In this document: positions 7,003-15,606 of the stretch, piece by piece
How the letters are laid out: each line of letters begins with the position of its first letter
Position numbering within the stretch: position 1 is the stretch's first letter
Source of the DNA: Pseudomonas sp. MF4836
GTDB lineage: Bacteria > Pseudomonadota > Gammaproteobacteria > Pseudomonadales > Pseudomonadaceae
Assembly (NCBI RefSeq): GCF_002018875.1
Contig: NZ_MVOL01000001.1
Span: 186,001 to 250,000 of the forward strand
DNA: 64,000 nt
Direction: 5' to 3'
Position numbers and translations under genes: made by a program
Notes under the pieces: generated by a model
Databases searched by the model: none
Told to the model about the DNA's origin: nothing
The model's input: only the letters and a program-made list of their open reading frames with translations

Positions 7003-8694
7003 ATGGAATGGTCGACCGCATGCCCTGAATGGGAGCAGCGCCTGATCGACCATGAGTCGATTATTCCGCCGCCGATTTTTGTAGACGAAGCCGAGCGCGC
7101 GCTTCAGATATTCAAGGAACTCCGCGTTCCGGATCTGCCAGGCAAGCCAAGGATGGCCGACTGCTGCGATGAGTGGGTGTTCGACTACGTCCGATGCATC
7201 TTTGGTGCTTACGACGCCGAGACCGGCAAGCAACTGATCCGCGAGTTTGGCCTGCTGATCAGCAAGAAGAACACGAAAAGTACCATCGCCGCCGGCATCA
7301 TGCTCACTGCATTGATCCTGTGCTGGCGAGAGGAAGAAGAGCACCTGATCCTGGCCCCAACGCGCGAGGTTGCGGACAACGCGTTCAAGCCAGCCGCGGC
7401 AATGGTCCGCGCTGACGAAGAGCTGTCAGCGATGTTCCACATCCAGGATCACATCAGGACGATCACAGATCGCACCACGCGAAACTCCTTGAAAGTTGTT
7501 GCGGCCGACACTGACACCGTTTCCGGTAAAAAGTCGGGGAAGGTGCTGGTCGATGAACTTTGGGTGTTCGGCAAGCGCGCCAATGCCGAGTCGATGTTTA
7601 TGGAGGCACTTGGCGGGCAGATCTCTCGAGAAGAGGGCTGGGTGATCTACCTGACTACCCAGAGCGACGAACCCCCTGCAGGCGTATTCAAGGAGCGCTT
7701 GAAGTATTGGCGCGAGGTGCGCGACGGCAAGGTTGTCGACCGCAAGACGCTGGGTGTGCTCTACGAATTCCCTGCGCGCATGGTTGCGAGCAAGGAGTAT
7801 CTGAACCCGGACAACTTCTACATCACCAACCCAAACATCGGTCGGTCGGTGAGCGCTGAGTGGCTAGAGGACCAGCTCAAGAAACGGCTAGGCACCTCGG
7901 ACGGCTCTCTGCAGAAGTTCCTGGCCAAACACCTGAACATCGAAATCGGCCTCAACCTACGCACGGATCGCTGGGCCGGCGCTGATCACTGGGAGGCTGC
8001 CGGCGACAACTCGCTGACCTTTGACGAACTGCTGCTGCGTTCCGAAGTGATCGTGGTGGGTATTGATGGTGGTGGGCTGGACGACCTGCTGGGGCTCAGC
8101 TTAATTGGTCGTGAGCGTGAAACGCGGCGCTGGCTGCATTGGGCACATGCCTGGGCTCACAAGATCGCGCTGGAGCGCCGCAAGGACATCGTTTCTAACC
8201 TGCGTGACTTCGAAGCAGATGGCGACCTGACCATTGTTGATCGGCCCGGCGACGATGTGCAGCAGGTGGCTGACATCATCTGTGAAGTTCGTGACGCAGG
8301 CCTTCTGCCCGACAAACAGGCAATTGGCGTCGACTCAGCTGGCATCGGCGACATAGTTGACGAGCTGACCACCGAAGAGCGCGGAATCACCATGGAGCAG
8401 ATCGTTTCGATCTCCCAAGGCTGGCGTCTCAATGGCGCAATCAAGACCACTGAGCGCAAGGTGGCCGGCGGCGAGTTCATTCACGGTGGCACACGGCTTA
8501 TGGCCTGGTGTGTCGGCAACGCCAGAACGGTCGCGGTAGGTAACGCGATCGCAATCAATAAGCAGGTGAGCGGGTCGGCAAAGATTGACCCACTTATGGC
8601 TACTTTCGACGCAACAACGCTCATAGCACTGAACCCGGTGGGTTGCGGTGATCTACAGGGCTTTTTCGACAATCCAATTATGGTGGGGCTTTGA
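7003..8694 (+). CDS. Terminase large subunit
   Basis: The 563-residue protein has an ATPase domain with a divergent Walker A (SKKNTKST near residue 87), a Walker B with VLVDELW (near 182), and a C-terminal nuclease domain with acidic residues in VGIDGGGLDDLLGL (near 350) and GVDSAGIGD (near 445). It powers DNA packaging into the prohead through the portal and cuts the concatemer. The next gene starts within its stop codon. The length is normal for the HK97-like group. Confidence 0.93.
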   Translation: MEWSTACPEWEQRLIDHESIIPPPIFVDEAERALQIFKELRVPDLPGKPRMADCCDEWVFDYVRCIFGAYDAETGKQLIREFGLLISKKNTKSTIAAGIMLTALILCWREEEEHLILAPTREVADNAFKPAAAMVRADEELSAMFHIQDHIRTITDRTTRNSLKVVAADTDTVSGKKSGKVLVDELWVFGKRANAESMFMEALGGQISREEGWVIYLTTQSDEPPAGVFKERLKYWREVRDGKVVDRKTLGVLYEFPARMVASKEYLNPDNFYITNPNIGRSVSAEWLEDQLKKRLGTSDGSLQKFLAKHLNIEIGLNLRTDRWAGADHWEAAGDNSLTFDELLLRSEVIVVGIDGGGLDDLLGLSLIGRERETRRWLHWAHAWAHKIALERRKDIVSNLRDFEADGDLTIVDRPGDDVQQVADIICEVRDAGLLPDKQAIGVDSAGIGDIVDELTTEERGITMEQIVSISQGWRLNGAIKTTERKVAGGEFIHGGTRLMAWCVGNARTVAVGNAIAINKQVSGSAKIDPLMATFDATTLIALNPVGCGDLQGFFDNPIMVGL

Positions 8695-10094
8695 TGGCGC
8701 GCGAAAAGAAACCCGGGCGAATCAAGGCCACTCTTCAAAATTGGCTTGGTGTGCCCATCGGCTTAAAGGATGGTTCGTTCTGGCAGGAGTGGTTCGGCAG
8801 TTCGATCAGTGGGCAGCACGTATCGGTTGATAAAGCCATGCAGCTGTCCACGGTATGGGCCTGCGTCCGCTTGCTTTCGGAGTCGGTGTCGACCTTGCCG
8901 CTGAAGCTGTACCGCCGCCTGCCGGATGGGTCAAGGGCTCCGGCGACTGACCATCCTCTGTATCGGCTGCTGTGCCGGGTGCCTAACTCGGAAATGACCC
9001 CGCAGCGTTTCATGCTGCTGGTGGTTGCGAGCATCTGTCTGCGCGGCAACGCTTTCGTTGAGAAGAAGATGCTGGCGGGCCGGATTATCGCGCTGGTGCC
9101 GCTTCTGCCGCAGTGCATGCGGGTCAAGCGGCAGGACAATGGCCGGCTCAAGTACACATACACGGAGAACGGCGTAGAGCGCGACATTCCTGAAAAAACC
9201 TTGATGCATATCCGCGGCTTTGGTCTGGATGGCGTGTGCGGGATGCTGCCCGTAACGACTGGCAAGGAGATATTTGGATCGGCCATGGCGGTAGAAGAGG
9301 CGGCCGCCAAGGTCTTTGCCCAGGGTATGCAGGCCTCCGGGATCCTCTCCAGCGACAAGACGCTCACCCCGGCACAGCGCGAGCAGTTGCGCAGCAGTCT
9401 CGGCTCCTTCATGGGCTCCAAGAACGCCGGCAAGATCATGGTGGCCGAGGCTGGGCTGAAGTACCAGGGGATCACGATGAACCCCGAAGCCTCGCAGATG
9501 CTGGAGTCTCGCTCGTTTAGCATTGAGGAAATGTGCCGATGGTTCCGGGTGCCGCCTTTCATGGTTGGGCACATGGACAAGCAGTCCAGCTGGGCCAGCT
9601 CGGTGGAGGCGCAGAACCTGCACTTCCTCACCAATAGCCTGCGTCCGCTGCTGGTGAATATCGAACAGGAGATCACCCGATGCCTGATCGGTGAGGCTGA
9701 TGCTGACGAGTTCTTCGCTGAGTTCGCCGTAGAAGGCTTGCTGCGCGCTGACAGCGCCGGTCGCGGCGCCTGGTACAGCACGGCGCTGCAAAACGGCTGG
9801 ATGTGCCGCAACGAGGTGCGCCGGCTGGAAAACATGGCGCCGATCCCGGGCGGCGATACGTTCACCGTTCAGTCGGCGCTTGTACCACTCGACCAGCTAG
9901 GGAAACAGTCCGCAGGCATGTCGCCGGCCGCCACAGCCTTCATGTTGCGCATCACAGCTGCCAACCAAAGCGGTGACAAAGAAGCGATCAATGAGGCCTT
10001 TGAGTTGGCATCTAAGGCGCTTGATGCTGGAAATCCTGACGGGCCAATGATGGCCCATGCGCTGATATCGCTACCACGGCTTCTCGCCGCTTGA
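8694..10094 (+). CDS. Portal protein, HK97 family
   Basis: The 466-residue protein shows typical HK97 portal features: a start region with LSTVWACVRLLSESVSTLPLK, the NSEMTPQRFM segment, and the conserved FGVPP-like motif, here WFRVPPFMVGHMD near residue 285. It forms the dodecameric ring at one vertex through which DNA passes. The ATG at 8694 overlaps the terminase stop; a TTG at 8691 is in frame. Its place before the protease and capsid genes is canonical. Confidence 0.93.
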   Translation: MAREKKPGRIKATLQNWLGVPIGLKDGSFWQEWFGSSISGQHVSVDKAMQLSTVWACVRLLSESVSTLPLKLYRRLPDGSRAPATDHPLYRLLCRVPNSEMTPQRFMLLVVASICLRGNAFVEKKMLAGRIIALVPLLPQCMRVKRQDNGRLKYTYTENGVERDIPEKTLMHIRGFGLDGVCGMLPVTTGKEIFGSAMAVEEAAAKVFAQGMQASGILSSDKTLTPAQREQLRSSLGSFMGSKNAGKIMVAEAGLKYQGITMNPEASQMLESRSFSIEEMCRWFRVPPFMVGHMDKQSSWASSVEAQNLHFLTNSLRPLLVNIEQEITRCLIGEADADEFFAEFAVEGLLRADSAGRGAWYSTALQNGWMCRNEVRRLENMAPIPGGDTFTVQSALVPLDQLGKQSAGMSPAATAFMLRITAANQSGDKEAINEAFELASKALDAGNPDGPMMAHALISLPRLLAA

Positions 10095-10108
10095 TCCTGG
10101 AGTAACCA

Positions 10109-10996
10109 ATGACCCTAAAGACCATTCCGGCGCCGCCGGAGGCTCGGCCGCGCGCGCAGGTTCACTGCGACCTGACGCCGAAGGCCTTGGAACGGTGGAA
10201 TCCATCGATCAAGGCTGCGAGCACTGACGACAACACCATCACCATTTATGACCCTATTGGGTACGACTGGTGGACCGGTGAGGGGGTAACAGCAAAGCGC
10301 ATCAGCGGCGCACTGCGGTCGATTGGCGACAACGATGTTGTCGTTAAGATCAACAGTCCGGGCGGCGATGTGTTTGAAGGGCTGGCCATTTACAACCTTT
10401 TTCGAGAGCACAAAGGCAAGGTAACTGTGCAGATTCTTGGTCTGGCGGCCTCAGCAGCTTCCTTCATTGCCATGGCCGCTGACGAGATCCAGATAGCCCG
10501 TGCTGGCTTCTTGATGATCCACAACAGTTGGACCATGGCCGCCGGCGATCGCAACGACATTCGAGAGGTGGCTGACTTCCTCGAGCAGATCGACGGCACC
10601 CTGGCCGATATCTACGCCGTGCGAACCGGCGACCCAATCGAAGCCATGCGCAAGCTCATGGATGTCGAGACCTGGATGGGCGGCGCCGCTGCTATCGAGG
10701 CGGGGTTTGCCGACAGCCTGCTTTCGTCGGATGCGGCTATCGAGGATGTGGGCGCATCGGCGCCACACCAGGTTGCCGCCCGCCGTATGGATCTGATCCT
10801 GGCAAAACAGGGCATGCCGCGCTCCGAGCGCCGCGCCCTCATTCAAGAACTCAAGGCTGGTACGCCTGGCGCTACCACCTCCGGCAAGCAGAACGCTGCC
10901 GCAATCCCGACCGACCTGGTCGACCCCATTGCCGAGCTACAGGCCGCGCTTTCGCGGTTCTCGGAAGCAGCTATCCAAACCGGAGAAAAACCATGA
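10109..10996 (+). CDS. ClpP-like prohead protease (S14)
   Basis: The 295-residue protein has the S14 fold: INSPGGDVFEGLAIY near residue 77, the catalytic Ser in LAASAASFIAM (near 118), the His in MIHNSW (near 138) and a likely Asp about 50 residues later. Such proteases mature the prohead by removing the scaffold-like delta domain of the capsid protein. The C-terminal 80 residues form an acidic tail. The stop overlaps the capsid start. It differs from the HK97 gp4 protease family, but both types occur in this position. Confidence 0.9.
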   Translation: MTLKTIPAPPEARPRAQVHCDLTPKALERWNPSIKAASTDDNTITIYDPIGYDWWTGEGVTAKRISGALRSIGDNDVVVKINSPGGDVFEGLAIYNLFREHKGKVTVQILGLAASAASFIAMAADEIQIARAGFLMIHNSWTMAAGDRNDIREVADFLEQIDGTLADIYAVRTGDPIEAMRKLMDVETWMGGAAAIEAGFADSLLSSDAAIEDVGASAPHQVAARRMDLILAKQGMPRSERRALIQELKAGTPGATTSGKQNAAAIPTDLVDPIAELQAALSRFSEAAIQTGEKP

Positions 10997-12213
10997 GCGA
11001 AACTACTGCGGACCTGTTGAAGAACGTCTCCAACGAACTCAAGAAGGCCACCGACGAATTCAGCAAGCAGGCTGAAAATGCCCTGACCGAAGCCAAGAAG
11101 GCTGGTTCGCTGTCGGCGGAAACTAAAAGTGCAGTCGACGAGCTGGCGACCAAATTCAACAGCCTGACCGAGGCCGAGAAGCAACTGAAGGCGCAGCTCG
11201 GCGAGCTTGAGCAAGAATTTGCACGCACTCCAGCCAGCACGGCCGCTGCGTCCTGTGACACTGTCGGCGGCGTTGTCATCAAAAGCGAAGCGCTGAAGCA
11301 ATTCTCTGCCCACGTCGAAGGTAACCGTCGTGTCAGCATCCCTGTTCACGCGGCGCTGCTCAGCACCAACGTGCCCGCCGGCGTGGTTGAGCCGCAGCGC
11401 CTTCCCGGCATTGATGTCGCGCCCAAGCAGCGCTTGTTCATTCGCGACCTGATTGCACCTGGTCGCACCACTCAGCCCACGATTTTCTGGGTGCAACAAA
11501 CTGGCTTCACCAATGCTGCGCGTGTCGTGGCTGAGGGCACCAAGAAGCCGTATAGCGATATCCAGTTCGCCACCAAGATGACCGCCGTGAGCACACTGGC
11601 ACACATGTTCAAGGCATCTAAGCAGATCCTTGACGACTTCGCTCAGTTGCAATCGACCATTGATGTCGAAATGCGCTATGGATTGAAATACGTAGAAGAG
11701 GCAGAGATCCTTTTCGGGGACGGCACCGGCGTTCATTTGCATGGCATCGTTCCTCAGGCCACTGCTTTCGATGCTGCGTTTGACGTGGATAAGCAGTCTG
11801 GTATCGATGATCTGCGCCTGGCGATGCTGCAGGCGCAGTTGGCTCGACTCCCGGCCTCGGGTCATGTCCTCCACTTCATTGACTGGGCCAAGATTGAGCT
11901 GACTAAGGACAGCCTTGGCCGGTACATTCTCGCCAACCCGCTTGGCCTGAGCGGTCCTCTGCTGTGGGGGCTGCCTGTTGTTGCGACCGAGATCGCGGCC
12001 TTCCAGGGCAAGTTCCTCACCGGTGCCTTCCAAACCGGCGCGCAGTTGTTCGACCGTGAAGATGCCAACGTGGTGATCTCTACTGAGAACGCAGACGACT
12101 TCGAGAACAACATGATTTCGATCCGTTGCGAAGAGCGTGCGGCGCTGGCCGTTAAGCGACCAGAAGCCTTTATCTATGGCTCGTTCACCGCGCCCGCTGC
12201 TTCTGGCGGCTAA
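10993..12213 (+). CDS. Major capsid protein, HK97 family
   Basis: The 406-residue protein has an N-terminal coiled-coil (about 1-85, rich in Lys, Glu and Ala) that matches the HK97 delta domain, so no separate scaffold gene is expected. The core begins near residue 100. Typical segments include LFIRDLIAPGRTTQPTIFW, the E-loop-like region and the C-terminal A-domain segment GLPVVATEIAAFQGKFLTGAF. It builds the icosahedral shell. The protease gene overlaps it upstream and a short hairpin follows. Confidence 0.95.
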   Translation: MSETTADLLKNVSNELKKATDEFSKQAENALTEAKKAGSLSAETKSAVDELATKFNSLTEAEKQLKAQLGELEQEFARTPASTAAASCDTVGGVVIKSEALKQFSAHVEGNRRVSIPVHAALLSTNVPAGVVEPQRLPGIDVAPKQRLFIRDLIAPGRTTQPTIFWVQQTGFTNAARVVAEGTKKPYSDIQFATKMTAVSTLAHMFKASKQILDDFAQLQSTIDVEMRYGLKYVEEAEILFGDGTGVHLHGIVPQATAFDAAFDVDKQSGIDDLRLAMLQAQLARLPASGHVLHFIDWAKIELTKDSLGRYILANPLGLSGPLLWGLPVVATEIAAFQGKFLTGAFQTGAQLFDREDANVVISTENADDFENNMISIRCEERAALAVKRPEAFIYGSFTAPAASGG

Positions 12214-12222
12214 CCCTGGATA

Positions 12223-12243
12223 GGCCGCTCTCGGGCGGCCTTT
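12223..12243 (+). terminator. Hairpin after the capsid gene
   Basis: A 6-bp GGCCGC/GCGGCC stem with a 6-nt loop is followed by only three T residues, and the ribosome site of the next gene starts at once. It may trim capsid transcripts or be a weak terminator that moderates expression of the downstream genes. Confidence 0.45.
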
Positions 12244-12253
12244 GGAGGCAACC

Positions 12254-12487
12254 ATGAAAATGATTACCCGCAAGCCGCTGTACTTGGGCGGCAAGACGCT
12301 GACAGAGGGCTCGCTGTTCATCACCGATGAGCAGCACGCCCGACAGTTGATCCAAATGGGCTATGCCGTGGAGTGCGACGACGACGGCGAGCCTCTGGTT
12401 GATCTGACCGAGCAAGAAGAGTCGCCCGATCCACTGACAAGTGAAAAAGCGGCAGGCAAGCTAGTTGGCAAGAAGAAAGGTGCCTGA
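12254..12487 (+). CDS. Small head-associated phage protein
   Basis: The 77-residue protein begins MKMITRKPLYLGG after a GGAGG site. The N-terminal 40 residues form a compact beta-type domain (GKTLTEGSLFITDEQHARQL) and the C-terminus is acidic then Lys-rich. Proteins of this kind often sit between the capsid and connector genes in Pseudomonas siphoviruses. A minor head role is inferred from position only. Confidence 0.6.
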   Translation: MKMITRKPLYLGGKTLTEGSLFITDEQHARQLIQMGYAVECDDDGEPLVDLTEQEESPDPLTSEKAAGKLVGKKKGA

Positions 12488-12488
12488 A

Positions 12489-12830
12489 ATGACTGTTATC
12501 TCGATCGACGTGGCTATGCAGCATTTGCGAGCCGATAGCGAGGATCAGAGCTACGTCACGCTGGTGCTGGAGGCTGCAGAAGACAGCGCGGCGCAGTTTT
12601 TGAACCGTCGTTTCTATTCCGACGGCAACGCACTCACTTCCGACGTCCTGGCTGGCAACGCTGGTACTGATCCGATCCTGATCAATCCGTCTATTCGGGC
12701 CGCCTGCTTACTGATCGCCGGCAAGCTTTACAACTCGCGAGAGGATGCGGTCACGGGCGTTTCCGTCACCGAGCTTCCTTCGGGATCTCAATCGCTGCTG
12801 ATGCCATACCGCATCGAGATGGGTGTGTGA
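12489..12830 (+). CDS. Head-tail connector protein (gp6-like)
   Basis: The 113-residue, largely helical protein fits the phage gp6-like connector group. It has an N-terminal IDVAMQHLRADSEDQSYVTLVLEAAE and a later segment NPSIRAACLLIAGKLYNSRED. Connectors form a ring below the portal and receive the tail. It overlaps the next gene as TGATG. The start follows a weak AAAGGTG site. Confidence 0.8.
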   Translation: MTVISIDVAMQHLRADSEDQSYVTLVLEAAEDSAAQFLNRRFYSDGNALTSDVLAGNAGTDPILINPSIRAACLLIAGKLYNSREDAVTGVSVTELPSGSQSLLMPYRIEMGV

Positions 12831-13165
12831 TGAGGGCGGGCGATCTGCGCCACCGCATTAGATTCCAAAAGCGAGTGAACGGGATGGACCCCGAAACCAT
12901 GGAGCCTATCGAGGCGTCGTGGGTTGACGTTGCCACTCTGTGGGCGGCGGTTAACCCGCTCAGCGGTCGTGAGTTCATCCAGGCCAAGGCTGCTCAGTCC
13001 GAAGAAGTCGGCCGCATCGTGATCCGGTACCGCCCTGACATCAAAGCGGCCATGCGCGGCATCGAGGGTGACAGGATCTACAACATCCAAGCGGTTCTAC
13101 CCGATCCTAAGTCAGGCCGGGAATATCTGACCTTGCCTTATTCTGAGGGTGTGAACGATGGCTGA
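12830..13165 (+). CDS. Head closure protein
   Basis: The 111-residue beta-rich protein has the pattern of head closure (SPP1 gp16/head-tail adaptor) proteins: MRAGDLRHRIRFQKRV at the N-terminus, a WADVATLWAAVNPLSGREF-like middle segment and RYRPDI later. It seals the connector after packaging. The ATG at 12830 follows the preceding stop with a 1-base overlap. Order relative to the connector and gp10-like genes is typical. Confidence 0.85.
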   Translation: MRAGDLRHRIRFQKRVNGMDPETMEPIEASWVDVATLWAAVNPLSGREFIQAKAAQSEEVGRIVIRYRPDIKAAMRGIEGDRIYNIQAVLPDPKSGREYLTLPYSEGVNDG

Positions 13166-13625
13166 CGAGATCAGGTTCAACCTGCAGGGCATCGACGGCG
13201 TTGTGCAGAAGATGCGCGGTTTGGCACCCAAGTTACAGCGCTCCGGTCTCCGGAAGGCCGCCAGGCGCGCCATGAACATCGTCCGGGACGCTGCTCGTGA
13301 TGCCGCCAAGGTCATCGACGATCCGGAAACCAAGGAAAAGATCTGGAAGAACATCATCACCCAGGAGGCGACCAAGCAATCGCGTCGAGAGGGCGGCGTG
13401 GTGATGCGAGTAGGCGTTAGGGGCGGCGCGGGAGCAAACCAACACAGCAAGGATGCCAGCGGCAACCCTGGCGGAGACACAAGGCACTGGCGATACATCG
13501 AATTCGGCACCCAGTTCACGCCGGCGGCGCCTTTTATGCGACCAGCTTTCGCCAATAACATCGACCCGGTCACCAGCCGCTTTTCGTCTGAGCTGATGAG
13601 TGAGATCGATATTGCATTGAGGTAA
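13158..13625 (+). CDS. HK97 gp10-like tail-component protein
   Basis: The 155-residue protein has the features of the HK97 gp10 family: a basic N-terminal helix (RSGLRKAARRAMNIVRDAAR), a middle beta region ending HWRYIEFGT, and the PAAPFMRPAF motif near residue 118. These proteins help terminate or join the tail to the head. The start lies inside the end of the previous gene. Confidence 0.88.
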   Translation: MADEIRFNLQGIDGVVQKMRGLAPKLQRSGLRKAARRAMNIVRDAARDAAKVIDDPETKEKIWKNIITQEATKQSRREGGVVMRVGVRGGAGANQHSKDASGNPGGDTRHWRYIEFGTQFTPAAPFMRPAFANNIDPVTSRFSSELMSEIDIALR

Positions 13626-13630
13626 ATCTG

Positions 13631-13996
13631 ATGTTTGCGCCAATCAATGCGGTGTGCGCTCTCGACCCTGGAGTTATCGCGCTTTTGGGCAGCCCGCCGC
13701 AGCGCCTCTACTCATTTGGCGAGGCCGCACAGGACACAGTAAAGCCTTATGCGGTTTGGCAGACCATCAGCGGTAGTCCCGATAACTATTTGGCCGGGCG
13801 CCCAGACATCGACGGATTTACGCTGCAGGTCGATGTGTTTGCCACTTGCGCCAAGGACGCCCGAGCTGTTGCCAAGGCCTTGCGCGATGCCATAGAGCCT
13901 TGCGCCTACATCACTCGATGGGGCGGTGAGAGCCGCGACCCGGTAACAAAGAATTACCGGTACAGCTTCGACGTGGACTGGATAGTCCAGCGATAA
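13631..13996 (+). CDS. Tail terminator-like protein (DUF3168)
   Basis: The 121-residue protein fits DUF3168: a short N-terminal helix, VKPYAVWQTISGSPDNYL, then LQVDVFATCAKDARAVAKALRDA and a C-terminal beta strand FDVDWIV. Members are the tail completion or terminator proteins of siphoviruses, here followed by the tail tube gene. A terminator-like hairpin separates it from that gene. Confidence 0.85.
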   Translation: MFAPINAVCALDPGVIALLGSPPQRLYSFGEAAQDTVKPYAVWQTISGSPDNYLAGRPDIDGFTLQVDVFATCAKDARAVAKALRDAIEPCAYITRWGGESRDPVTKNYRYSFDVDWIVQR

Positions 13997-14018
13997 AGAT
14001 CCAACCCAACCAAACCAT

Positions 14019-14039
14019 CCCGCCAAGTGCGGGTTTTTT
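14019..14039 (+). terminator. Terminator-like hairpin before the tail tube gene
   Basis: CCCGC pairs with GCGGG around the loop CAAGT, followed by six T residues. The same loop sequence recurs at 19643 and in near-identical form at 15566 and 28088. Confidence 0.75.
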
Positions 14040-14062
14040 ATGCCCGACATTTGGAGAAAACT

Positions 14063-14554
14063 ATGTCGATTTTGACTCAGGGTACCCAGGTTTTCGCCTT
14101 GGTCCCGCCGCTGACCGGTACCGGCCCGAAGACCGTTATGGCCATCGAATGCGCCACCTCCTTCGACCCGGGTGGCTCGCCAGCTGAGCAGGTAGAAGAC
14201 ACCTGCCTAGAATCTCAGGAACGCAGCTATAAAAAAGGTCTGCGCACCCCCGGCCAGGCCTCGCTCGGGCTCAACGCTGACCCTAACAACGCGAGCCACA
14301 TTCGGCTGCACCAACTTTCCGAAACCGACGGCGACACCACCATCAAGTGGGTTGTTGGCTGGTCTGACGGTGTTGCGCCGCCGACCCTGAACACTGCTGG
14401 CGACGACTTTGAACTGCCGGAATCGCGCACATGGTTCGCCTTCCAGGGCTACGTGGCCGACTTCCCGTTCTCGTTCGCGCAGAACGCGGTGGTGGCTTCT
14501 ACCGTATCCATTCAGCGTTCCGGCGGTTCCGCCTGGATTCGCAAAACCGCGTAA
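14063..14554 (+). CDS. Major tail tube protein
   Basis: The 163-residue protein starts [16 protein letters not shown] and has the beta-rich, Thr/Gly-rich composition of siphovirus tube proteins; the segment [26 protein letters not shown] is typical of the gpV-like group. It polymerises around the tape measure to form the tail tube. Its position between the terminator protein and the assembly chaperones is decisive. The ATG at 14063 follows a TTGGAG site. Confidence 0.85.
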   Translation: MSILTQGTQVFALVPPLTGTGPKTVMAIECATSFDPGGSPAEQVEDTCLESQERSYKKGLRTPGQASLGLNADPNNASHIRLHQLSETDGDTTIKWVVGWSDGVAPPTLNTAGDDFELPESRTWFAFQGYVADFPFSFAQNAVVASTVSIQRSGGSAWIRKTA

Positions 14555-14563
14555 GGGGCTCGC

Positions 14564-14899
14564 ATGAACCTGGCTCAACTGAAAAAGAAGGGGGGCGTCA
14601 TTGCTGACGCCCTCGTACAGCGCGAAGTCGAGTGGAAGCACCTCGACGCCAAGGGCAAAGAGGTAACCGAGAAGTTCAAGGTGCACATTCGGCGCCATGC
14701 CTTCGGTGTGATGGAGGCCATGTTCGCCGGCGGTGAGGCGGAACGCTTCAAGAACGCTCGCTACCTGTCTGCCAGCATCATGCTGGGCGAAACGGGCAAC
14801 GAAGAGCTGCCATTCGAGGACGCTGTAAACCTCGACTCCAGCCTGGGGGTGGTGTTGTTGCAGGCCGTGAACGAGGTCAATAACCCGGCAAAAAACTGA
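14564..14899 (+). CDS. Tail assembly chaperone, G-type (unshifted product)
   Basis: The 111-residue product lies immediately downstream of the tube gene and upstream of the tape measure, the place of lambda gene G. It has a tail assembly chaperone pattern (EKFKVHIRRHAFGVMEAMF, then ARYLSASIMLGE). Its stop codon directly follows an A AAA AAC heptamer that should redirect some ribosomes into the next frame. The short form is normally made in excess and coats the tape measure during assembly. Confidence 0.85.
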   Translation: MNLAQLKKKGGVIADALVQREVEWKHLDAKGKEVTEKFKVHIRRHAFGVMEAMFAGGEAERFKNARYLSASIMLGETGNEELPFEDAVNLDSSLGVVLLQAVNEVNNPAKN

Positions 14900-15183
14900 C
14901 CCCCGCCGATGAGTTGTGGCACGAACTGGTGCTCAACGGAGTCGGCGGGTGCACCATCGCAGAAGCCAAGGCCAATATCTCATACGCTGAGGTGCTGGCC
15001 TGGGTTGCATATCGGGATAAGTACGGTTCGCTGAACATGGGCCGCCGGCTGGAGTTCTGCGGCGCGATTGTTGCGCATCAGGTCAACCGAATGAATGGCG
15101 GCAAGGCGGAGCTTGTTGATTTCATGCCGCATGTGTCGCGGGCGGAGGTGAGCCTAGAGCAGGCCATGGAGGAGTGGGCGTGA
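14564..15183 (+). CDS. Tail assembly chaperone GT-type fusion by -1 frameshift
   Basis: A -1 slip on A AAA AAC (14890-14896) joins the 111-residue G-type part to a second frame that begins with the CTG codon at 14896 and ends at 15183, giving about 206 residues. The second part reads LTPADELWHELVLNG at the junction and contains GCTIAEAKANISYAEVLAW; it resembles the lambda T domain. This frame has no credible start of its own, only a TTG at 14914 without a ribosome site. The longer form is thought to bridge the tape measure and tube subunits. Confidence 0.8.
14890..14949 (+). promoter_or_regulatory. Programmed -1 ribosomal frameshift signal
   Basis: The slippery heptamer A AAA AAC occupies 14890-14896 in the correct register, with the zero-frame stop TGA at 14897. 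After a 5-base spacer, CCCGCCGA (14902-14909) pairs perfectly with TCGGCGGG (14942-14949) across a 32-base loop. Heptamer, spacer and stem all match the standard bacterial -1 signal. Confidence 0.85.
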
Positions 15184-15235
15184 TCACCGCCAGGGATGGT
15201 GGTAGATTGCCACCTTCTTACATGGAGTGTTGCTT

Positions 15236-15547
15236 ATGTCTAGGTTTAAGATTTCACTGATTTTATTTGCTTTGCTTGCGTCATCCTCATTGGTGCATGC
15301 GGATGATAAGAACTGCGAAGCTATGGCCTTTCTAGCTAAACAAATAATGGCTGGAAGGCAGGCTGGTGTGCCCATGACGAAGGCTATTGAGCTAAGCAAG
15401 AGTGACAACAAGACGCTTGAAAAAATTTCTCGTCTATTTGTTATTGCCGCCTATGAGGAGCCTGCATACGGCACAAAGGCCATGCAAGAAAAATCGATCA
15501 ACGAATTTGAAAACAAAATGTATCTTCCTTGCATCAAGGAAGGGTAG
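15236..15547 (+). CDS. Small secreted protein, probable phage moron
   Basis: The 103-residue protein has a clear signal peptide (SLILFALLASSSLVHA, cleavage near residue 22). The mature part of about 80 residues has one Cys near each end (27 and 100), suitable for a periplasmic disulfide. The gene is much richer in A and T than its neighbours, sits between the tail chaperone and tape measure genes, and is followed by a terminator. Those traits mark an accessory moron expressed from the prophage. It is not needed for virion building by position. Its function is unknown; envelope modification or superinfection exclusion is a reasonable guess. Confidence 0.75.
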   Translation: MSRFKISLILFALLASSSLVHADDKNCEAMAFLAKQIMAGRQAGVPMTKAIELSKSDNKTLEKISRLFVIAAYEEPAYGTKAMQEKSINEFENKMYLPCIKEG

Positions 15548-15565
15548 ACAATCAAGGTTTCCAAA

Positions 15566-15586
15566 CCCGCCATGTGCGGGTTTTTT
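15566..15586 (+). terminator. Terminator-like hairpin after the moron gene
   Basis: CCCGC and GCGGG enclose a CATGT loop, with six T residues after. It closes the moron unit and precedes the tape measure ribosome site. Confidence 0.75.
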
Positions 15587-15606
15587 ATTGCCTGGAGAAA
15601 AAGTTA

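Noticed and set aside
10843..12324. 493-codon minus-strand frame across the capsid gene
   Set aside because: The plus-strand capsid protein is unmistakable, and the frame lacks a ribosome site and recognisable motifs.
14914..15183. The T-like tail frame as a separate gene starting at TTG 14914
   Set aside because: There is no ribosome site, and the slippery heptamer with stem explains its expression as a fusion.
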